From Henriciella sp. AS95 (GTDB taxonomy: Bacteria > Pseudomonadota > Alphaproteobacteria > Caulobacterales > Hyphomonadaceae): DNA of 64,000 bases. The position numbers were made by a program, and so were the translations under genes. The stretch spans positions 434,001 through 498,000 of the forward strand of contig NZ_JBBMQM010000001.1 in assembly GCF_038900055.1 (NCBI RefSeq), in the 5' to 3' direction. Below, piece by piece: positions 1 to 8,290 of this stretch. The notes under the pieces are model-generated. The model did not search any database. It saw only the letters and a program-made list of their open reading frames with translations, and was not told the DNA's origin. Each line of letters begins with the position of its first letter. Positions within the stretch are counted from its first letter, which is position 1.

Positions 1-253
1 TGAGACTGAAATCGAAACAGACGTCGAAACCGATGATGAAGCTGGTACGGGTGGCCCTTATGTCGAGAGTCGCAATGATGCGATCGAACAGCTCGCCAAT
101 CTGAATGCCGCTTCTGACGCTGACATTCCTTCGGATGTCGAAGCGCTCGATACGAATGGCCTGAACGACTACGTTCTCAATTCCATTTCGACTGGTGAAA
201 TGACCGTTGAAACGGAAACGGACGTTGAAGCTGATGCCAATGGCGAGTGGTAA
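1..253 (+). CDS. 3' end of an acidic protein of unknown function (partial)
   Basis: The window opens inside a reading frame (first full codon at base 2) that ends with TAA at 251-253, giving 83 residues. The fragment is strongly acidic and Thr/Glu/Asp-rich. A short unit of the form ETxTDVE occurs near its start and again near its end. There is no Cys, no hydrophobic segment and no motif I recognise. A good intrinsic terminator follows about 35 bp after the stop, which supports this being a real gene end. Composition suggests a secreted, surface or disordered acidic protein, but this is inference and the N-terminal part lies outside the window. Confidence 0.65.
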   Translation, partial: ETEIETDVETDDEAGTGGPYVESRNDAIEQLANLNAASDADIPSDVEALDTNGLNDYVLNSISTGEMTVETETDVEADANGEW

Positions 254-285
254 CATCCCCCACTCGACAGAGTAGAGTATCCGAA

Positions 286-318
286 CACCCCGCGAGCCTC
301 AGGCTGGCGGGGTTTTCT
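286..318 (+). terminator. Rho-independent terminator
   Basis: CCCCGC at 288-293 pairs with GCGGGG at 307-312, with further AGCCT/AGGCT complementarity inside the loop, followed by TTTT. It ends transcription of the upstream acidic-protein gene. It touches the 3' end of the opposing HNH gene, but a T-run exists only on the plus strand. Confidence 0.8.
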
Positions 319-881
319 TATGCCTCAAGCTCGACGTCCCAATATAGGTAATCCATCCAGGTCTCGTGCAGATGGTGGGGTGGGAAGCGGCGCCCGATTT
401 CCTGCAGCTGATAGTTGGAAGGCTGCAACGGCTTGCGGTTCGGGATCATCCCGGCATCAACCGGCATGCGCCCACCTTTCTTGAGGTTACAGGGCGAGCA
501 GGCTGTGGCGATATTCGTCCAGCTCGTTCGTCCGCCTTTCGAGCGCGGGATCACATGGTCGAAGGTGAGCTCCTCGCCTGAGCCGCAATAGACACACTGG
601 AAGCCGTCACGCAGGAAGACATTGAAGCGGGTAAATGCCGGTGAGCGATCCTGGCGAACGAACTCGCGCAGCGCGATGACCGATGGCAGGCGCATTTCGA
701 AGCTGGGAGAGCGAACAACCTGGTCATATTCGGCAATGATATCGACGCGGTCGAGGAAGACGGCTTTGACGACATCCTGCCAGGGCCAGAGCGAGAGCGG
801 GTAATAGGAAAGCGGTCGGTAATCCGCGTTCAATACGAGAGCTGGCCGACCCTGCGGGGGCTTTGTCAGGACTTCGGGCAT
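318..881 (-). CDS. HNH endonuclease family protein
   Basis: A 187-residue protein with a classical HNH nuclease core in its C-terminal half. A zinc knuckle CVYC (C96, C99) is followed by the DH pair (D108-H109) of the beta-beta-alpha metal finger, a conserved Asn (about N123) and a second CxxC (C128, C131). The N-terminal 80 residues begin with the VLNADYRPLSYYPLSLWPW region, which is typical of a stand-alone chromosomal HNH family common in alphaproteobacteria and cyanobacteria. These proteins are distinct from restriction or phage HNH enzymes and have no settled role. It is transcribed alone, away from the lipoprotein gene. Start ATG at 881. The fold is clear; the biological role is unknown. 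Confidence 0.9.
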   Translation of the reverse strand: MPEVLTKPPQGRPALVLNADYRPLSYYPLSLWPWQDVVKAVFLDRVDIIAEYDQVVRSPSFEMRLPSVIALREFVRQDRSPAFTRFNVFLRDGFQCVYCGSGEELTFDHVIPRSKGGRTSWTNIATACSPCNLKKGGRMPVDAGMIPNRKPLQPSNYQLQEIGRRFPPHHLHETWMDYLYWDVELEA

Positions 882-1010
882 AAGCTGGGCCCTCCAATTA
901 TCCTGCTAAATCTTTTGAGCGCTTCGTTAGTGAACACGCACCTCCATCGATTTCCTGGGCATCATTACTGATTCCTCATCACGAGTTTATGACAGTTTCG
1001 AAGATTAGCT

Positions 1011-1042
1011 AGACCCCAGCGCACTTTAGGGGTCTTTGCTTT
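1011..1042 (+). terminator. terminator-like hairpin between divergent genes
   Basis: AGACCCC (1011-1017) pairs perfectly with GGGGTCT (1029-1035) around an 11-nt loop, followed by the T-rich stretch TTGCTTTGTTT. No plus-strand gene ends just upstream. It may be a leader attenuator for the lipoprotein gene, or may stop antisense transcription leaving the HNH promoter region. It also argues against the TTG codon at 1041 as the start of the next gene. Confidence 0.45.
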
Positions 1043-1097
1043 GTTTCCGTTTGTCTTTTTACTGGTTTCGGGTTTCCCCAAACGTCGAGTGTGTGGC

Positions 1098-1748
1098 ATG
1101 GATACCACCATGACCCGACCGCTCCTGCCTGCCCTGGCCATTCTCGCGCTGATCCTGCCCGTCGCTTGTCAGGGACGCGAAAAAACACTGTCCCCGGCGG
1201 TTGATGGTGTGGCCGTTGATGTGTCCACCGGCGCGCCTGTCGAGGATGTGACCGTCAGCGCCGGGCGCGGGGCCGAAACGGACGTCACGGACGAGGAAGG
1301 ACGCTTCAGCCTGGGCGCTGTGGTGGCGTCCGATACGTCCATCCCGCTACCGGCATCGGGCGTCTATCGCGATACCGCCGTCCTGGAAGCACAGGCCGAC
1401 GGCGCGCGCGCTTACGGCCCGGCAGATTTCATTTCAATCGGCAAACGGGCGCTCTCGCCGGTGACATTGTTCCTGATGGGCTGGGACGCGCCTTATGTGC
1501 GCGGCGATGTGCCGGAAAGCTGCGAGCTCAACGATGATGAGATCTATGCGCTTCAGGTGCTGGGGCTGGAGGACCGCGACGTGATGCGCGGTGTTTTTGC
1601 GCGCGAGCTGGAATACGCATTCGCCTACGAAACCTGGCTCGACCAGACGCTTGTGCGCCGCCTGCCCAAGCGTTGCGACGTGCAGACACCGCAGTTGAGG
1701 GTCTGGCTGGACGAGATCGACCGCCTGTTCGACGGTCTCGGCGATTGA
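1098..1748 (+). CDS. small exported (lipo)protein with carboxypeptidase-regulatory-like domain
   Basis: About 216 residues. I chose the ATG at 1098 (ATG 1110 is also possible) because it yields a signal peptide, a hydrophobic Leu/Ala/Ile run ending in LPVACQG, where the Cys suggests lipidation although the lipobox (PVAC) is not ideal. Residues about 35-110 resemble the beta-sandwich carboxypeptidase regulatory-like fold (CarboxypepD_reg): a DVSTGAPVEDVTV strand pair, then TDEEGRFSLG. Such domains occur in many exported proteins and have no catalytic role alone. The C-terminal 90 residues contain three Cys in total and no recognised motif. It is upstream of the envC-like gene but separated by 74 bp. 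Function unknown. Confidence 0.7.
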   Translation: MDTTMTRPLLPALAILALILPVACQGREKTLSPAVDGVAVDVSTGAPVEDVTVSAGRGAETDVTDEEGRFSLGAVVASDTSIPLPASGVYRDTAVLEAQADGARAYGPADFISIGKRALSPVTLFLMGWDAPYVRGDVPESCELNDDEIYALQVLGLEDRDVMRGVFARELEYAFAYETWLDQTLVRRLPKRCDVQTPQLRVWLDEIDRLFDGLGD

Positions 1749-1822
1749 TTCTCCTGCCAAATCGGCAAATCGTGCACCTCGGTTAATCCTGTAGTCATGA
1801 CCCGTATGGCAGGGATGGGGGC

Positions 1823-3046
1823 ATGTTTCCAAAGCTGCGTCTCGCTTTTATTGCGCTTGCCGGATTGCTGATCGCAGCAACGCCGAGCGAGTTCACGCGA
1901 GAAGAGCTGAAAGCGCTGGAGGCTGAACGCGACGCGGCATTGCGCCAGCTCGAAGCGCTTGAGAAGGCCGAAAACAGCGCTGTGCGCGATGTCACCAATC
2001 TGGAAGCCAATCTGATCGCTGCGGCGATGGAGAGCCGCCGGCGTGAAGAGCAGGCGGCCGCTTCAGAGCTGAAGCTTATCGACCTGTCGACGCGGCTGAC
2101 CTCTGCGCGCGCCGAACTGATCGAGAGCCATGAGAACCTCGAAGATGTGATGACGAGCCTGGCTGTGTCGGGCCGCAACCGGCCGCCCGCCCTGATCGCG
2201 TCACCGCGCGAGGCAAACCAGGCGATCCGCGCCGCCATCCTGATGAGTGCGGCAGCCCCGGCGCTGAATTCGCGCACCGATGCCCTGGCCAGTGAAATCA
2301 CCGAGCTGAAAACGCTGGAAGCGCAGATCTATCGGGAGAATACCCGGCTCGAGACAACCGAGGCCCGGCTGGCAGTGAAGAAAGCCGAGATCGAGCAATT
2401 AGTGGCGACCAAGCGGGCCCAGTATGAGAGCGTCAGCGGGGAAGCGGCTGCACTTCGTTTGCGCGTCGAAAAGATTGGCTCTGAAGCCAAAACGCTGCAG
2501 CAGCTCCTGGCCGCGCTTGAAACCGAAGCGCCGAATGCACCCGGCATCAAACCCGGTGCGCGTATCCAGCTGGCCGCCAATACGAGCGGCGGTGTGCGCA
2601 CCGATGCTCCAACGCCGCGTCCGGCCGCTGTCGTGAACGCCAACCTCAAGCCGCTGGGCGCGGAGGCGCTGGGCGGATTGCTCCGGCCAACGAATGGGCT
2701 TGTGTCGCGCAGCTGGGGGGACAGCCTTCCGGGCGGGGAATCCTCCAAGGGGATCTACATACAGCCGCGCCGTAATTCTGACGTGGTTGCCCCTGTAGAT
2801 GGCACGATTGAATATGCCGGCATGTTCCGCAGCTACGGTCAGCTCTTGATCATTTCCACAAGTGATGGCTACCATATTCTACTGAGCGGTATGGGCCGTA
2901 TTTATGCGGCTCCCGGCCAGACGGTGAAGACAGGCGAACCCGTGGGTCGCATGCCAGACCGTGAAATCCCGGCTCCGGAACTCTATTTAGAGGTAAGGAA
3001 GTCCGGTACACCAATGAATCCAGCGCGCTGGATGAAGGGCGGATAA
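1823..3046 (+). CDS. envC: EnvC-like coiled-coil protein with degenerate LytM (M23) domain
   Basis: 407 residues: an N-terminal signal peptide (about 1-20), a long Glu/Ala/Leu-rich coiled coil (about 22-250), a Pro/Ala linker and a C-terminal LytM/peptidase M23 fold (about 285-405). All four zinc-ligand positions of active M23 enzymes appear lost: HxGxD reads SKGIYI, the later HxH reads ELYLEV, and the YxHL His is missing. This is the hallmark of EnvC-type proteins, which activate periplasmic amidases at the division septum rather than cutting peptidoglycan; the Caulobacter counterpart is LdpF. It is followed 25 bp later by ctpA, the usual gene order in alphaproteobacteria. Family assignment is strong; amidase activation is inferred from family. 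Confidence 0.88.
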   Translation: MFPKLRLAFIALAGLLIAATPSEFTREELKALEAERDAALRQLEALEKAENSAVRDVTNLEANLIAAAMESRRREEQAAASELKLIDLSTRLTSARAELIESHENLEDVMTSLAVSGRNRPPALIASPREANQAIRAAILMSAAAPALNSRTDALASEITELKTLEAQIYRENTRLETTEARLAVKKAEIEQLVATKRAQYESVSGEAAALRLRVEKIGSEAKTLQQLLAALETEAPNAPGIKPGARIQLAANTSGGVRTDAPTPRPAAVVNANLKPLGAEALGGLLRPTNGLVSRSWGDSLPGGESSKGIYIQPRRNSDVVAPVDGTIEYAGMFRSYGQLLIISTSDGYHILLSGMGRIYAAPGQTVKTGEPVGRMPDREIPAPELYLEVRKSGTPMNPARWMKGG

Positions 3047-3071
3047 CCGCCGCGATAGGGAGAAGACGATT

Positions 3072-4394
3072 ATGCGTGCAATGCTCACAGGTGCAGCCAT
3101 CGGAGTGGTTCTTGGGGGTCTTGCTGTTGGTTTGTCGTCTTTTGCCTGGCCGGAAACGAAGCCGCTCGACAGCCGCGCCGAAACTTACCGTCAGCTTGAT
3201 CTTTTCGCTGAAGTCCTGGCGCGCGCCCGCGCTGACTATGTGACAGAGATTGACGAAACCGAAGCCATGGAAGCGGCCATCAATGGCATGCTCGGCTCGC
3301 TCGACCCGCATTCCTCCTACATGGCAGCCGAAGATTTCGAGGCCATGCAGGTCCAGACGTCCGGCGAATATGGCGGCCTTGGTATCGAGGTGACCATGGA
3401 AGACGGCTTTGTGAAAGTCGTCACGCCGATGGATGATACGCCGGCCAGCCGGGCTGGCCTGGAAAGCGGTGACCTCCTGACCGCGATCAATGGTGCGCCG
3501 ATCGTCGGCCTGAACATTGACGATGCCGTCAAAGGCATGCGCGGCCCGCCGGGCAGCGAGATCATCGTCACCGTGCTGCGCGAAGGCGAAGAAGCCTTCG
3601 ATGTCACGCTGGAACGCGAAGTCATCCGTCCGAAATCCGTGACCTGGGAGGTCAAGGATGACGACATCGCCTATTTCCGCGTCTCGACCTTCAATGAACG
3701 CACCACCGAACTGCTTGAAGAGGCCATTTCTGGCGCATCCCGCGAGATTGGCGGGCGTCCTGCCGGTCTGATTCTCGATTTGCGCAATAATGGCGGCGGC
3801 CTGCTCGATCAGGCGATCTCCGTCAGCGACAAATTCCTGTCGGGCGGCGAAGTCGTTTCCACGATTGGCCGGCGCCCGGGTGATATTGCCCGCTATAATG
3901 CGCGCAATGGTGAGGTTTATCGCAATGTACCGATCGTTGTGCTGATCAATAATGGCTCGGCATCGGCCTCTGAAATCGTCGCCGGCGCGCTGCAGGACCG
4001 CGGTCGTGCAACCATTCTGGGGACAACCAGCTTCGGCAAGGGGTCCGTCCAGACGGTGATCCCGCTCGGCGCCGACCGCGGGGCCATCCGCCTCACCACG
4101 TCGCGCTATTACACACCATCGGGCCGCTCCATCCAGGCGACCGGCATTGAGCCGGATCTTGAGGTCGCACAGTCCCGGATCACCGAGGAAGAGCTGGCGC
4201 GTATCAAGCGTTATTCCGAAGCGGACCTGCCAAACGCGCTGACCAATGAAGACGGGGTCGAGCGCCGCATTCCTCACATGCCGGACGACCAGCCGCCGGA
4301 AGATTATGAGGGCGAGGATTATCAGCTCGACCGTGCGATCGAGAAACTGCGCGGCGGACTGCTGACAAGCACCCAAAACTCTAACGCGGGTTAA
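3072..4394 (+). CDS. ctpA: C-terminal processing peptidase (S41 family)
   Basis: 440 residues. An uncleaved-anchor or signal segment lies at about 5-25, a PDZ domain at about 97-180 (YGGLGIEV... through DLLTAINGAPIVG), and the S41 protease core follows. The catalytic Ser-Lys dyad is visible: Ser298 in INNGSASASE and Lys323 in FGKGSVQT, the 25-residue spacing expected for Prc/CtpA proteases. It acts in the periplasm, trimming the C-termini of envelope proteins; related enzymes degrade peptidoglycan hydrolases. The ATG at 3072 has a good GGGAGAAG ribosome-binding site. It is co-transcribed with the envC-like gene and lies upstream of the YibQ-like gene, so this is an envelope-remodelling operon. 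Confidence 0.96.
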   Translation: MRAMLTGAAIGVVLGGLAVGLSSFAWPETKPLDSRAETYRQLDLFAEVLARARADYVTEIDETEAMEAAINGMLGSLDPHSSYMAAEDFEAMQVQTSGEYGGLGIEVTMEDGFVKVVTPMDDTPASRAGLESGDLLTAINGAPIVGLNIDDAVKGMRGPPGSEIIVTVLREGEEAFDVTLEREVIRPKSVTWEVKDDDIAYFRVSTFNERTTELLEEAISGASREIGGRPAGLILDLRNNGGGLLDQAISVSDKFLSGGEVVSTIGRRPGDIARYNARNGEVYRNVPIVVLINNGSASASEIVAGALQDRGRATILGTTSFGKGSVQTVIPLGADRGAIRLTTSRYYTPSGRSIQATGIEPDLEVAQSRITEEELARIKRYSEADLPNALTNEDGVERRIPHMPDDQPPEDYEGEDYQLDRAIEKLRGGLLTSTQNSNAG

Positions 4395-4477
4395 CAGGTG
4401 TTTGCGACTTCTTAACCAATCACCTGCAATCTGATCGTTCGAGATTAGAGCTGGTTGATTGATGGAGAGGCGTTTAC

Positions 4478-5794
4478 ATGAGTGATCGTAGTGTCAGGGA
4501 GCCTTCGCCCCTGCGTAGCGGCATAGTCCATACGACGCTCAGCTTCGCTGCTTACTCCAGCGTTGCGGCCATAGCCGTAGCTGCCATCCACTTCACCGGT
4601 GAACCGAGCGCGGCCAGCCCTTCGCTGCAGATCGCGCTGTTCGAGCCATCCGATATCGAGCGCCCGCAGCTGAAGACCCGCTTTGCGTCGAATGATGCCG
4701 CGAGCCCCGCCGCTGCCATGCGCGCTGACGGCACCGCGGCCAATGTCTATGAAGGCGCCGATGACGAGCCAAGCCTCGGCGTCGATTATGATGATGGCGC
4801 TCGTCTGGTGCGTGCTTCCATGGATGATTCCGACAAGGTGCGCATCAATGGTGTGTCTGTCGCGTCCGGCCAGTCCTGGCAGGAAACCCGCGAAGTCACG
4901 GCCCTGCCGCGCGCGCCGATCAGCGATGTCAGCGAACGCACCTCGCTCGGCTATCTGCCAAAAATCGCAGAAGATGGCCGCACGCCCGCCGGGGCCTATG
5001 CGCGGCCATTCGCCAATCCTGAGAACCGGCCAACCGTTTCGATCGTGCTGGGCGGTCTGGGCATCAATTACACCCACACCAAGTCGGCCATTGAAGAGCT
5101 GCCGCCGGAAGTAACCCTCTCTTTCGCGCCGACCGCCCGCAATCTGCAGACCTGGATCCACCAGGCCCGCGCGGCTGGTCATGAAGTGCTGCTCGAAGTG
5201 CCGATGGAGCCGTATGAATATGGCCGCGAACGCCCGAACCCGCAGGCGCTGGCTATTGGGCTTTCCGAAAACGAACTCAATGGCCGCCTCGACTATCTGA
5301 TGTCGCGCGCGACCGGATATTTCGGCATTACAAATTATCAGGGCAGCAAGTTTGCGACCGACGAGACGGCGACGGCCGAGATTGCAGCGGCGCTTGCCGA
5401 GCGCGGCGTGGCCTTCGTTGAAGATGGCAGCCTCAACCGCTCGGCCTTTGTCGATGCCGCCAAATCCTCCGGCCTTCGCTATCGCCAGGCCAATATGCCG
5501 ATCGATGCGCGCCCGGACGGCAGCGAAATCGAGAACAAGCTGTTGGAACTGGAAGTGCTCGCCCTCGAGAACGGCTCATCGCTTGGCTCCGGCTTCGCCT
5601 ATCCGATCACGATCGATATTCTGAAAGCCTGGACAGAGCAGCTGGACGAAAAAGGGATCGCGCTGGCGCCCGTATCGGCTGTCACACGGGCCCGTCCGAA
5701 ACCAGTTCCACCCACGGTTGTGGAAGAACCCGGTAAAGTCGATACAGCTGAGGCTGGGCAAGACGGCAAGGACACCTTAAGTACAGCTGGGTGA
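4478..5794 (+). CDS. divergent polysaccharide deacetylase (YibQ/DUF610)
   Basis: 438 residues. One transmembrane helix lies near the N-terminus (about 22-40), then a low-complexity region to about 180, then the divergent polysaccharide deacetylase domain (RPTVSIVLGGLGIN at its start, followed by EVTLSFAP and EVLLEVPMEP). In E. coli and alphaproteobacteria this family (YibQ) sits next to EnvC and CtpA. It has a deacetylase-like barrel, but its substrate is not established. A strong GGAGAGG site precedes the ATG at 4478. The C-terminal 35 residues are a Pro/Glu-rich tail. The stop overlaps the next start (GTGA), indicating translational coupling with rppH. Confidence 0.9.
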   Translation: MSDRSVREPSPLRSGIVHTTLSFAAYSSVAAIAVAAIHFTGEPSAASPSLQIALFEPSDIERPQLKTRFASNDAASPAAAMRADGTAANVYEGADDEPSLGVDYDDGARLVRASMDDSDKVRINGVSVASGQSWQETREVTALPRAPISDVSERTSLGYLPKIAEDGRTPAGAYARPFANPENRPTVSIVLGGLGINYTHTKSAIEELPPEVTLSFAPTARNLQTWIHQARAAGHEVLLEVPMEPYEYGRERPNPQALAIGLSENELNGRLDYLMSRATGYFGITNYQGSKFATDETATAEIAAALAERGVAFVEDGSLNRSAFVDAAKSSGLRYRQANMPIDARPDGSEIENKLLELEVLALENGSSLGSGFAYPITIDILKAWTEQLDEKGIALAPVSAVTRARPKPVPPTVVEEPGKVDTAEAGQDGKDTLSTAG

Positions 5795-6282
5795 AGACCA
5801 AAACACTGGACCCGAAACTCTACCGCCCCAATGTCGGCCTCGCGCTCTTTTCAGACGCGGGACACATCTTCGTTGGCCGTCGCATCAATGGCCGCGGCGC
5901 CTTTCAGTGGCAGATGCCCCAGGGCGGTATCGATGAGAATGAAGACCCGACCCATGCCGCGCTCCGCGAGCTCGAAGAGGAAATCGGCGTCACCGAAAAG
6001 CTTGTCGACGTCCTTGAAGAGACGACCGACTGGCTGACCTATGAATTTCCCGCAGAGGTCAAACGGCGTCTGCCGGGGCCGTATATCGGCCAGCGCCAGA
6101 AATGGTTTGCGCTGCGCTTCAAGGGATCTGACAGCGACATTCGCCTCGACAAGCATACGCCTGAATTCGATGCATGGCGCTGGGCGCGCCTGTCAGAGCT
6201 GCCGGGTCTGATCGTGCCCTTCAAGCGGCCCGTCTATACCGAAGTGTCGCGCCGCTTTGCCCGATGGGGCGCTGAGGACTAG
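5791..6282 (+). CDS. rppH: RNA pyrophosphohydrolase (Nudix)
   Basis: 163 residues with a full Nudix box (GGIDENEDPTHAALRELEEE followed by IG, residues about 45-67), matching GX5EX7REUXEEXGU. The N-terminal YRPNVGLALF, the QWQMPQGG and the QRQKWFALRF strands are characteristic of RppH, which removes pyrophosphate from the 5' end of triphosphorylated mRNA to trigger decay. It starts with GTG at 5791, overlapping the stop of the YibQ-like gene by 4 bp. The stop shares the palindrome CTAG with the stop of the converging hpt gene. Confidence 0.95.
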   Translation: MKTKTLDPKLYRPNVGLALFSDAGHIFVGRRINGRGAFQWQMPQGGIDENEDPTHAALRELEEEIGVTEKLVDVLEETTDWLTYEFPAEVKRRLPGPYIGQRQKWFALRFKGSDSDIRLDKHTPEFDAWRWARLSELPGLIVPFKRPVYTEVSRRFARWGAED

Positions 6283-6812
6283 TCGACCGCGCCGATATAG
6301 GGCAGGCCGCGATATTTGCCGGCATCATCCATGCCATAGCCGACCAGAAAGCGCCCCGGGGCGTCGAAGGCGTGAAAATCGACATCCTCCTCGCCGGACG
6401 GGGCTGATGGTTTGCGGGCCAGCGCGACGGTAATGACTTCGCGGGCACCCTTTGTCATCAGGTGCGAGCGGGCAAAAGCAAGCGTGCGGCCGGTATCGAA
6501 CACATCGTCTATGATCAGCACGCCGCGATCCTTGACCGGGCGGACAATGTCAGCGCGGACCAGAACCCGGCCTGAGCTTTCGCGCTGATCGCGGTAGCTT
6601 TCCAGCCACAGGGCGTCGAGCACAGGGTGGATGCCCCGGCGGGCCAGGGCTTTCATCAGGTCGCTGGTGAACGGCGTCGCGCCGACCAGAATATTGATGG
6701 CCGACCATTCACCGGTGAGCCGGGGGGCGAGGCGGTCAGCCAGCGTTTCAATTCTGGCCATCAGGTCCTTTTCATCAAGGACCACATCAAACTTCGGATT
6801 ATCGCTGCTCAT
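6279..6812 (-). CDS. hpt: hypoxanthine phosphoribosyltransferase
   Basis: 177 residues with the type I phosphoribosyltransferase signature at about 98-110 (VLIIDDVFDTGRTL), in which the two Asp bind PRPP ribose. An ALWLESYRD strand and a C-terminal FLVGYGMDD loop are typical of hypoxanthine/guanine phosphoribosyltransferases. It salvages purine bases to nucleotides in the cytoplasm. Its ATG overlaps the stop of the zinc-ribbon gene upstream by 4 bp (ATGA), so the two are translationally coupled. It converges on rppH with a 4-bp stop overlap. The precise base specificity cannot be read from sequence. Confidence 0.92.
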   Translation of the reverse strand: MSSDNPKFDVVLDEKDLMARIETLADRLAPRLTGEWSAINILVGATPFTSDLMKALARRGIHPVLDALWLESYRDQRESSGRVLVRADIVRPVKDRGVLIIDDVFDTGRTLAFARSHLMTKGAREVITVALARKPSAPSGEEDVDFHAFDAPGRFLVGYGMDDAGKYRGLPYIGAVD

Positions 6813-7510
6813 TCACTCTCTTCCCCAGCTGGCAGACGCACATCGGCGACGGTGTCCGTATCTGCCACTGCCAGGGGTGAGGATGCAAATTGCAGTTCCA
6901 GCTCAAACGCCTCGAAAGGCGGATTTTCCACGCGGGTCGTAAATTTTCCAAGCGCGCCGGGGGGAATCCGGGACGGGGTGACCGGGGCGAAGGATTCGCC
7001 GATCATCTCCCCTGATTCGTCGAGCAGAATGACGCGCACACTCGGTGCCTCGCGCTCATGCTTGGAGGCGTTCTTGACGTCTCCCGTGATCTCGAGAATG
7101 GGCGTTGTGCCGTCAAAATAGCGCTCAGCCTGCGTTTCCTCGAATTCGAGGCCAAACCGGTTCACTTCAAACCCAATCGCCTTGAAGGTGGAGGCTGATT
7201 GCGGCCAGGCGTCGACGACGCGGTCACGGAAGATAACGCTTCCTGCAATGGCGGCACCGAAAAGACAGCCGACGATGAGCCAGGACATCAGGGCGACAGA
7301 CCGGCTCTGGCGGAGGCGGCGGGCGCGGACTTTCTCGCGATAAGCCTCGTGTGCGCCGGCAATCGGGCCCTTCTCGCCCTTCACCTCGCCTTCAGGTCCG
7401 ACAAACCATGAGTGATCGCAGGCTGCGCACTTTACCGTACGGCCGGATTCACCAATCGTTGAGTCGTCGGCGAAATACTGGGTGTCGCATTCGGGACAGG
7501 TGAGGATCAT
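6809..7510 (-). CDS. MJ0042-type zinc-ribbon membrane protein
   Basis: 233 residues. The N-terminus is an MJ0042 zinc ribbon with two CxxC knuckles (CPEC at about 5-8 and CAAC at about 28-31) and the typical DDSTIGESGRTVKC spacing. A basic segment and one transmembrane helix (about 74-94) follow, then a C-terminal periplasmic beta-rich domain of DUF3426-like character (LEITGDVKN, VRVILLDESGE, PPG). The family is widespread in proteobacteria next to ftsE or purine genes; its role is not known. It is divergent from ftsE, with the two start regions almost touching, and coupled to hpt downstream. Confidence 0.85.
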   Translation of the reverse strand: MILTCPECDTQYFADDSTIGESGRTVKCAACDHSWFVGPEGEVKGEKGPIAGAHEAYREKVRARRLRQSRSVALMSWLIVGCLFGAAIAGSVIFRDRVVDAWPQSASTFKAIGFEVNRFGLEFEETQAERYFDGTTPILEITGDVKNASKHEREAPSVRVILLDESGEMIGESFAPVTPSRIPPGALGKFTTRVENPPFEAFELELQFASSPLAVADTDTVADVRLPAGEESE

Positions 7511-7576
7511 GGCTTGGACATTCGGGCAATTCGCTGGAATAGTCGATTAGATGCTTACAGGATTGAAAGGTCGTTA

Positions 7577-8290
7577 ATGAACCGTTTCAGGCCAGACTTC
7601 TCCGACGAACCGGCCGTCGAACTGAATGGCGTGTGCCTGCGTTATGACACAGCTGACGATGTCCTGTCAGATATCAATATCAGGCTGAAGCCTGGAAGCT
7701 TCACTTTTCTGACGGGCGCTTCGGGGGCGGGCAAGTCATCTTTGCTGAAATTGCTTTACCTTGCGCTCGCGCCAACCACCGGCGAAGTCCGCCTGTTCGG
7801 CCAGCGCACAGGGACGTTGAAGCGCAAGCAGCTGTCGGCGATCCGTCGCCGGATCGGCGTAGTGTTCCAGGATTTCAGGCTGCTTGAGCATCTGACCGCA
7901 TTCGAGAATGTTGCCTTGCCGCTTCGCGTGAGCGGGCAAAAAGACACCGCCTATCGCACGGAAGTCGTCGACCTTCTGCGCTGGGTTGGACTTGGCGAAA
8001 GGCTGCATGCGCGTCCGCCACAGCTGTCTGGCGGTGAGCAGCAGCGCGTGGCGATTGCCCGCGCCCTGATCAACAAGCCGGACATTCTGATCGCCGACGA
8101 GCCAACCGGGAATGTCGATCCGGACATGGCGCGGCGCATTTTCCGTCTCTTCATAGAGCTCAACCGACGCCTCGACACGACCATCATCATCGCGACACAC
8201 GATATGCATATCATTCGTGAATTCGAATCACCTGTGCTGCGGCTTCAGCATGGCATTCTGGTTGAAGACGTGGAATTTCAGCAGGCTTGA
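7577..8290 (+). CDS. ftsE: cell-division ABC transporter ATP-binding protein FtsE
   Basis: 237 residues from the ATG at 7577, preceded by GAAAGG; an upstream in-frame ATG at 7514 would add 21 unconserved residues. It has all ABC ATPase motifs: Walker A (GASGAGKSS), Q-loop (VFQDFRLL), signature (LSGGEQQRVAIARAL), Walker B (ILIADEPTG) and the H-loop (IIATHD). With FtsX it forms the divisome complex that drives periplasmic hydrolase activators of the EnvC type. That makes the nearby envC-like gene a plausible functional partner. It overlaps ftsX by one base (TGATG). Confidence 0.96.
   Translation: MNRFRPDFSDEPAVELNGVCLRYDTADDVLSDINIRLKPGSFTFLTGASGAGKSSLLKLLYLALAPTTGEVRLFGQRTGTLKRKQLSAIRRRIGVVFQDFRLLEHLTAFENVALPLRVSGQKDTAYRTEVVDLLRWVGLGERLHARPPQLSGGEQQRVAIARALINKPDILIADEPTGNVDPDMARRIFRLFIELNRRLDTTIIIATHDMHIIREFESPVLRLQHGILVEDVEFQQA

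Noticed and set aside
2850-4376. A 508-codon open frame opposite ctpA
   Set aside because: It is a shadow of ctpA, whose catalytic dyad and PDZ domain are clear on the other strand.
4391-4415. Two TTAAC words downstream of ctpA
   Set aside because: The spacing of 17 bp does not fit CtrA, and no other pattern supports it.
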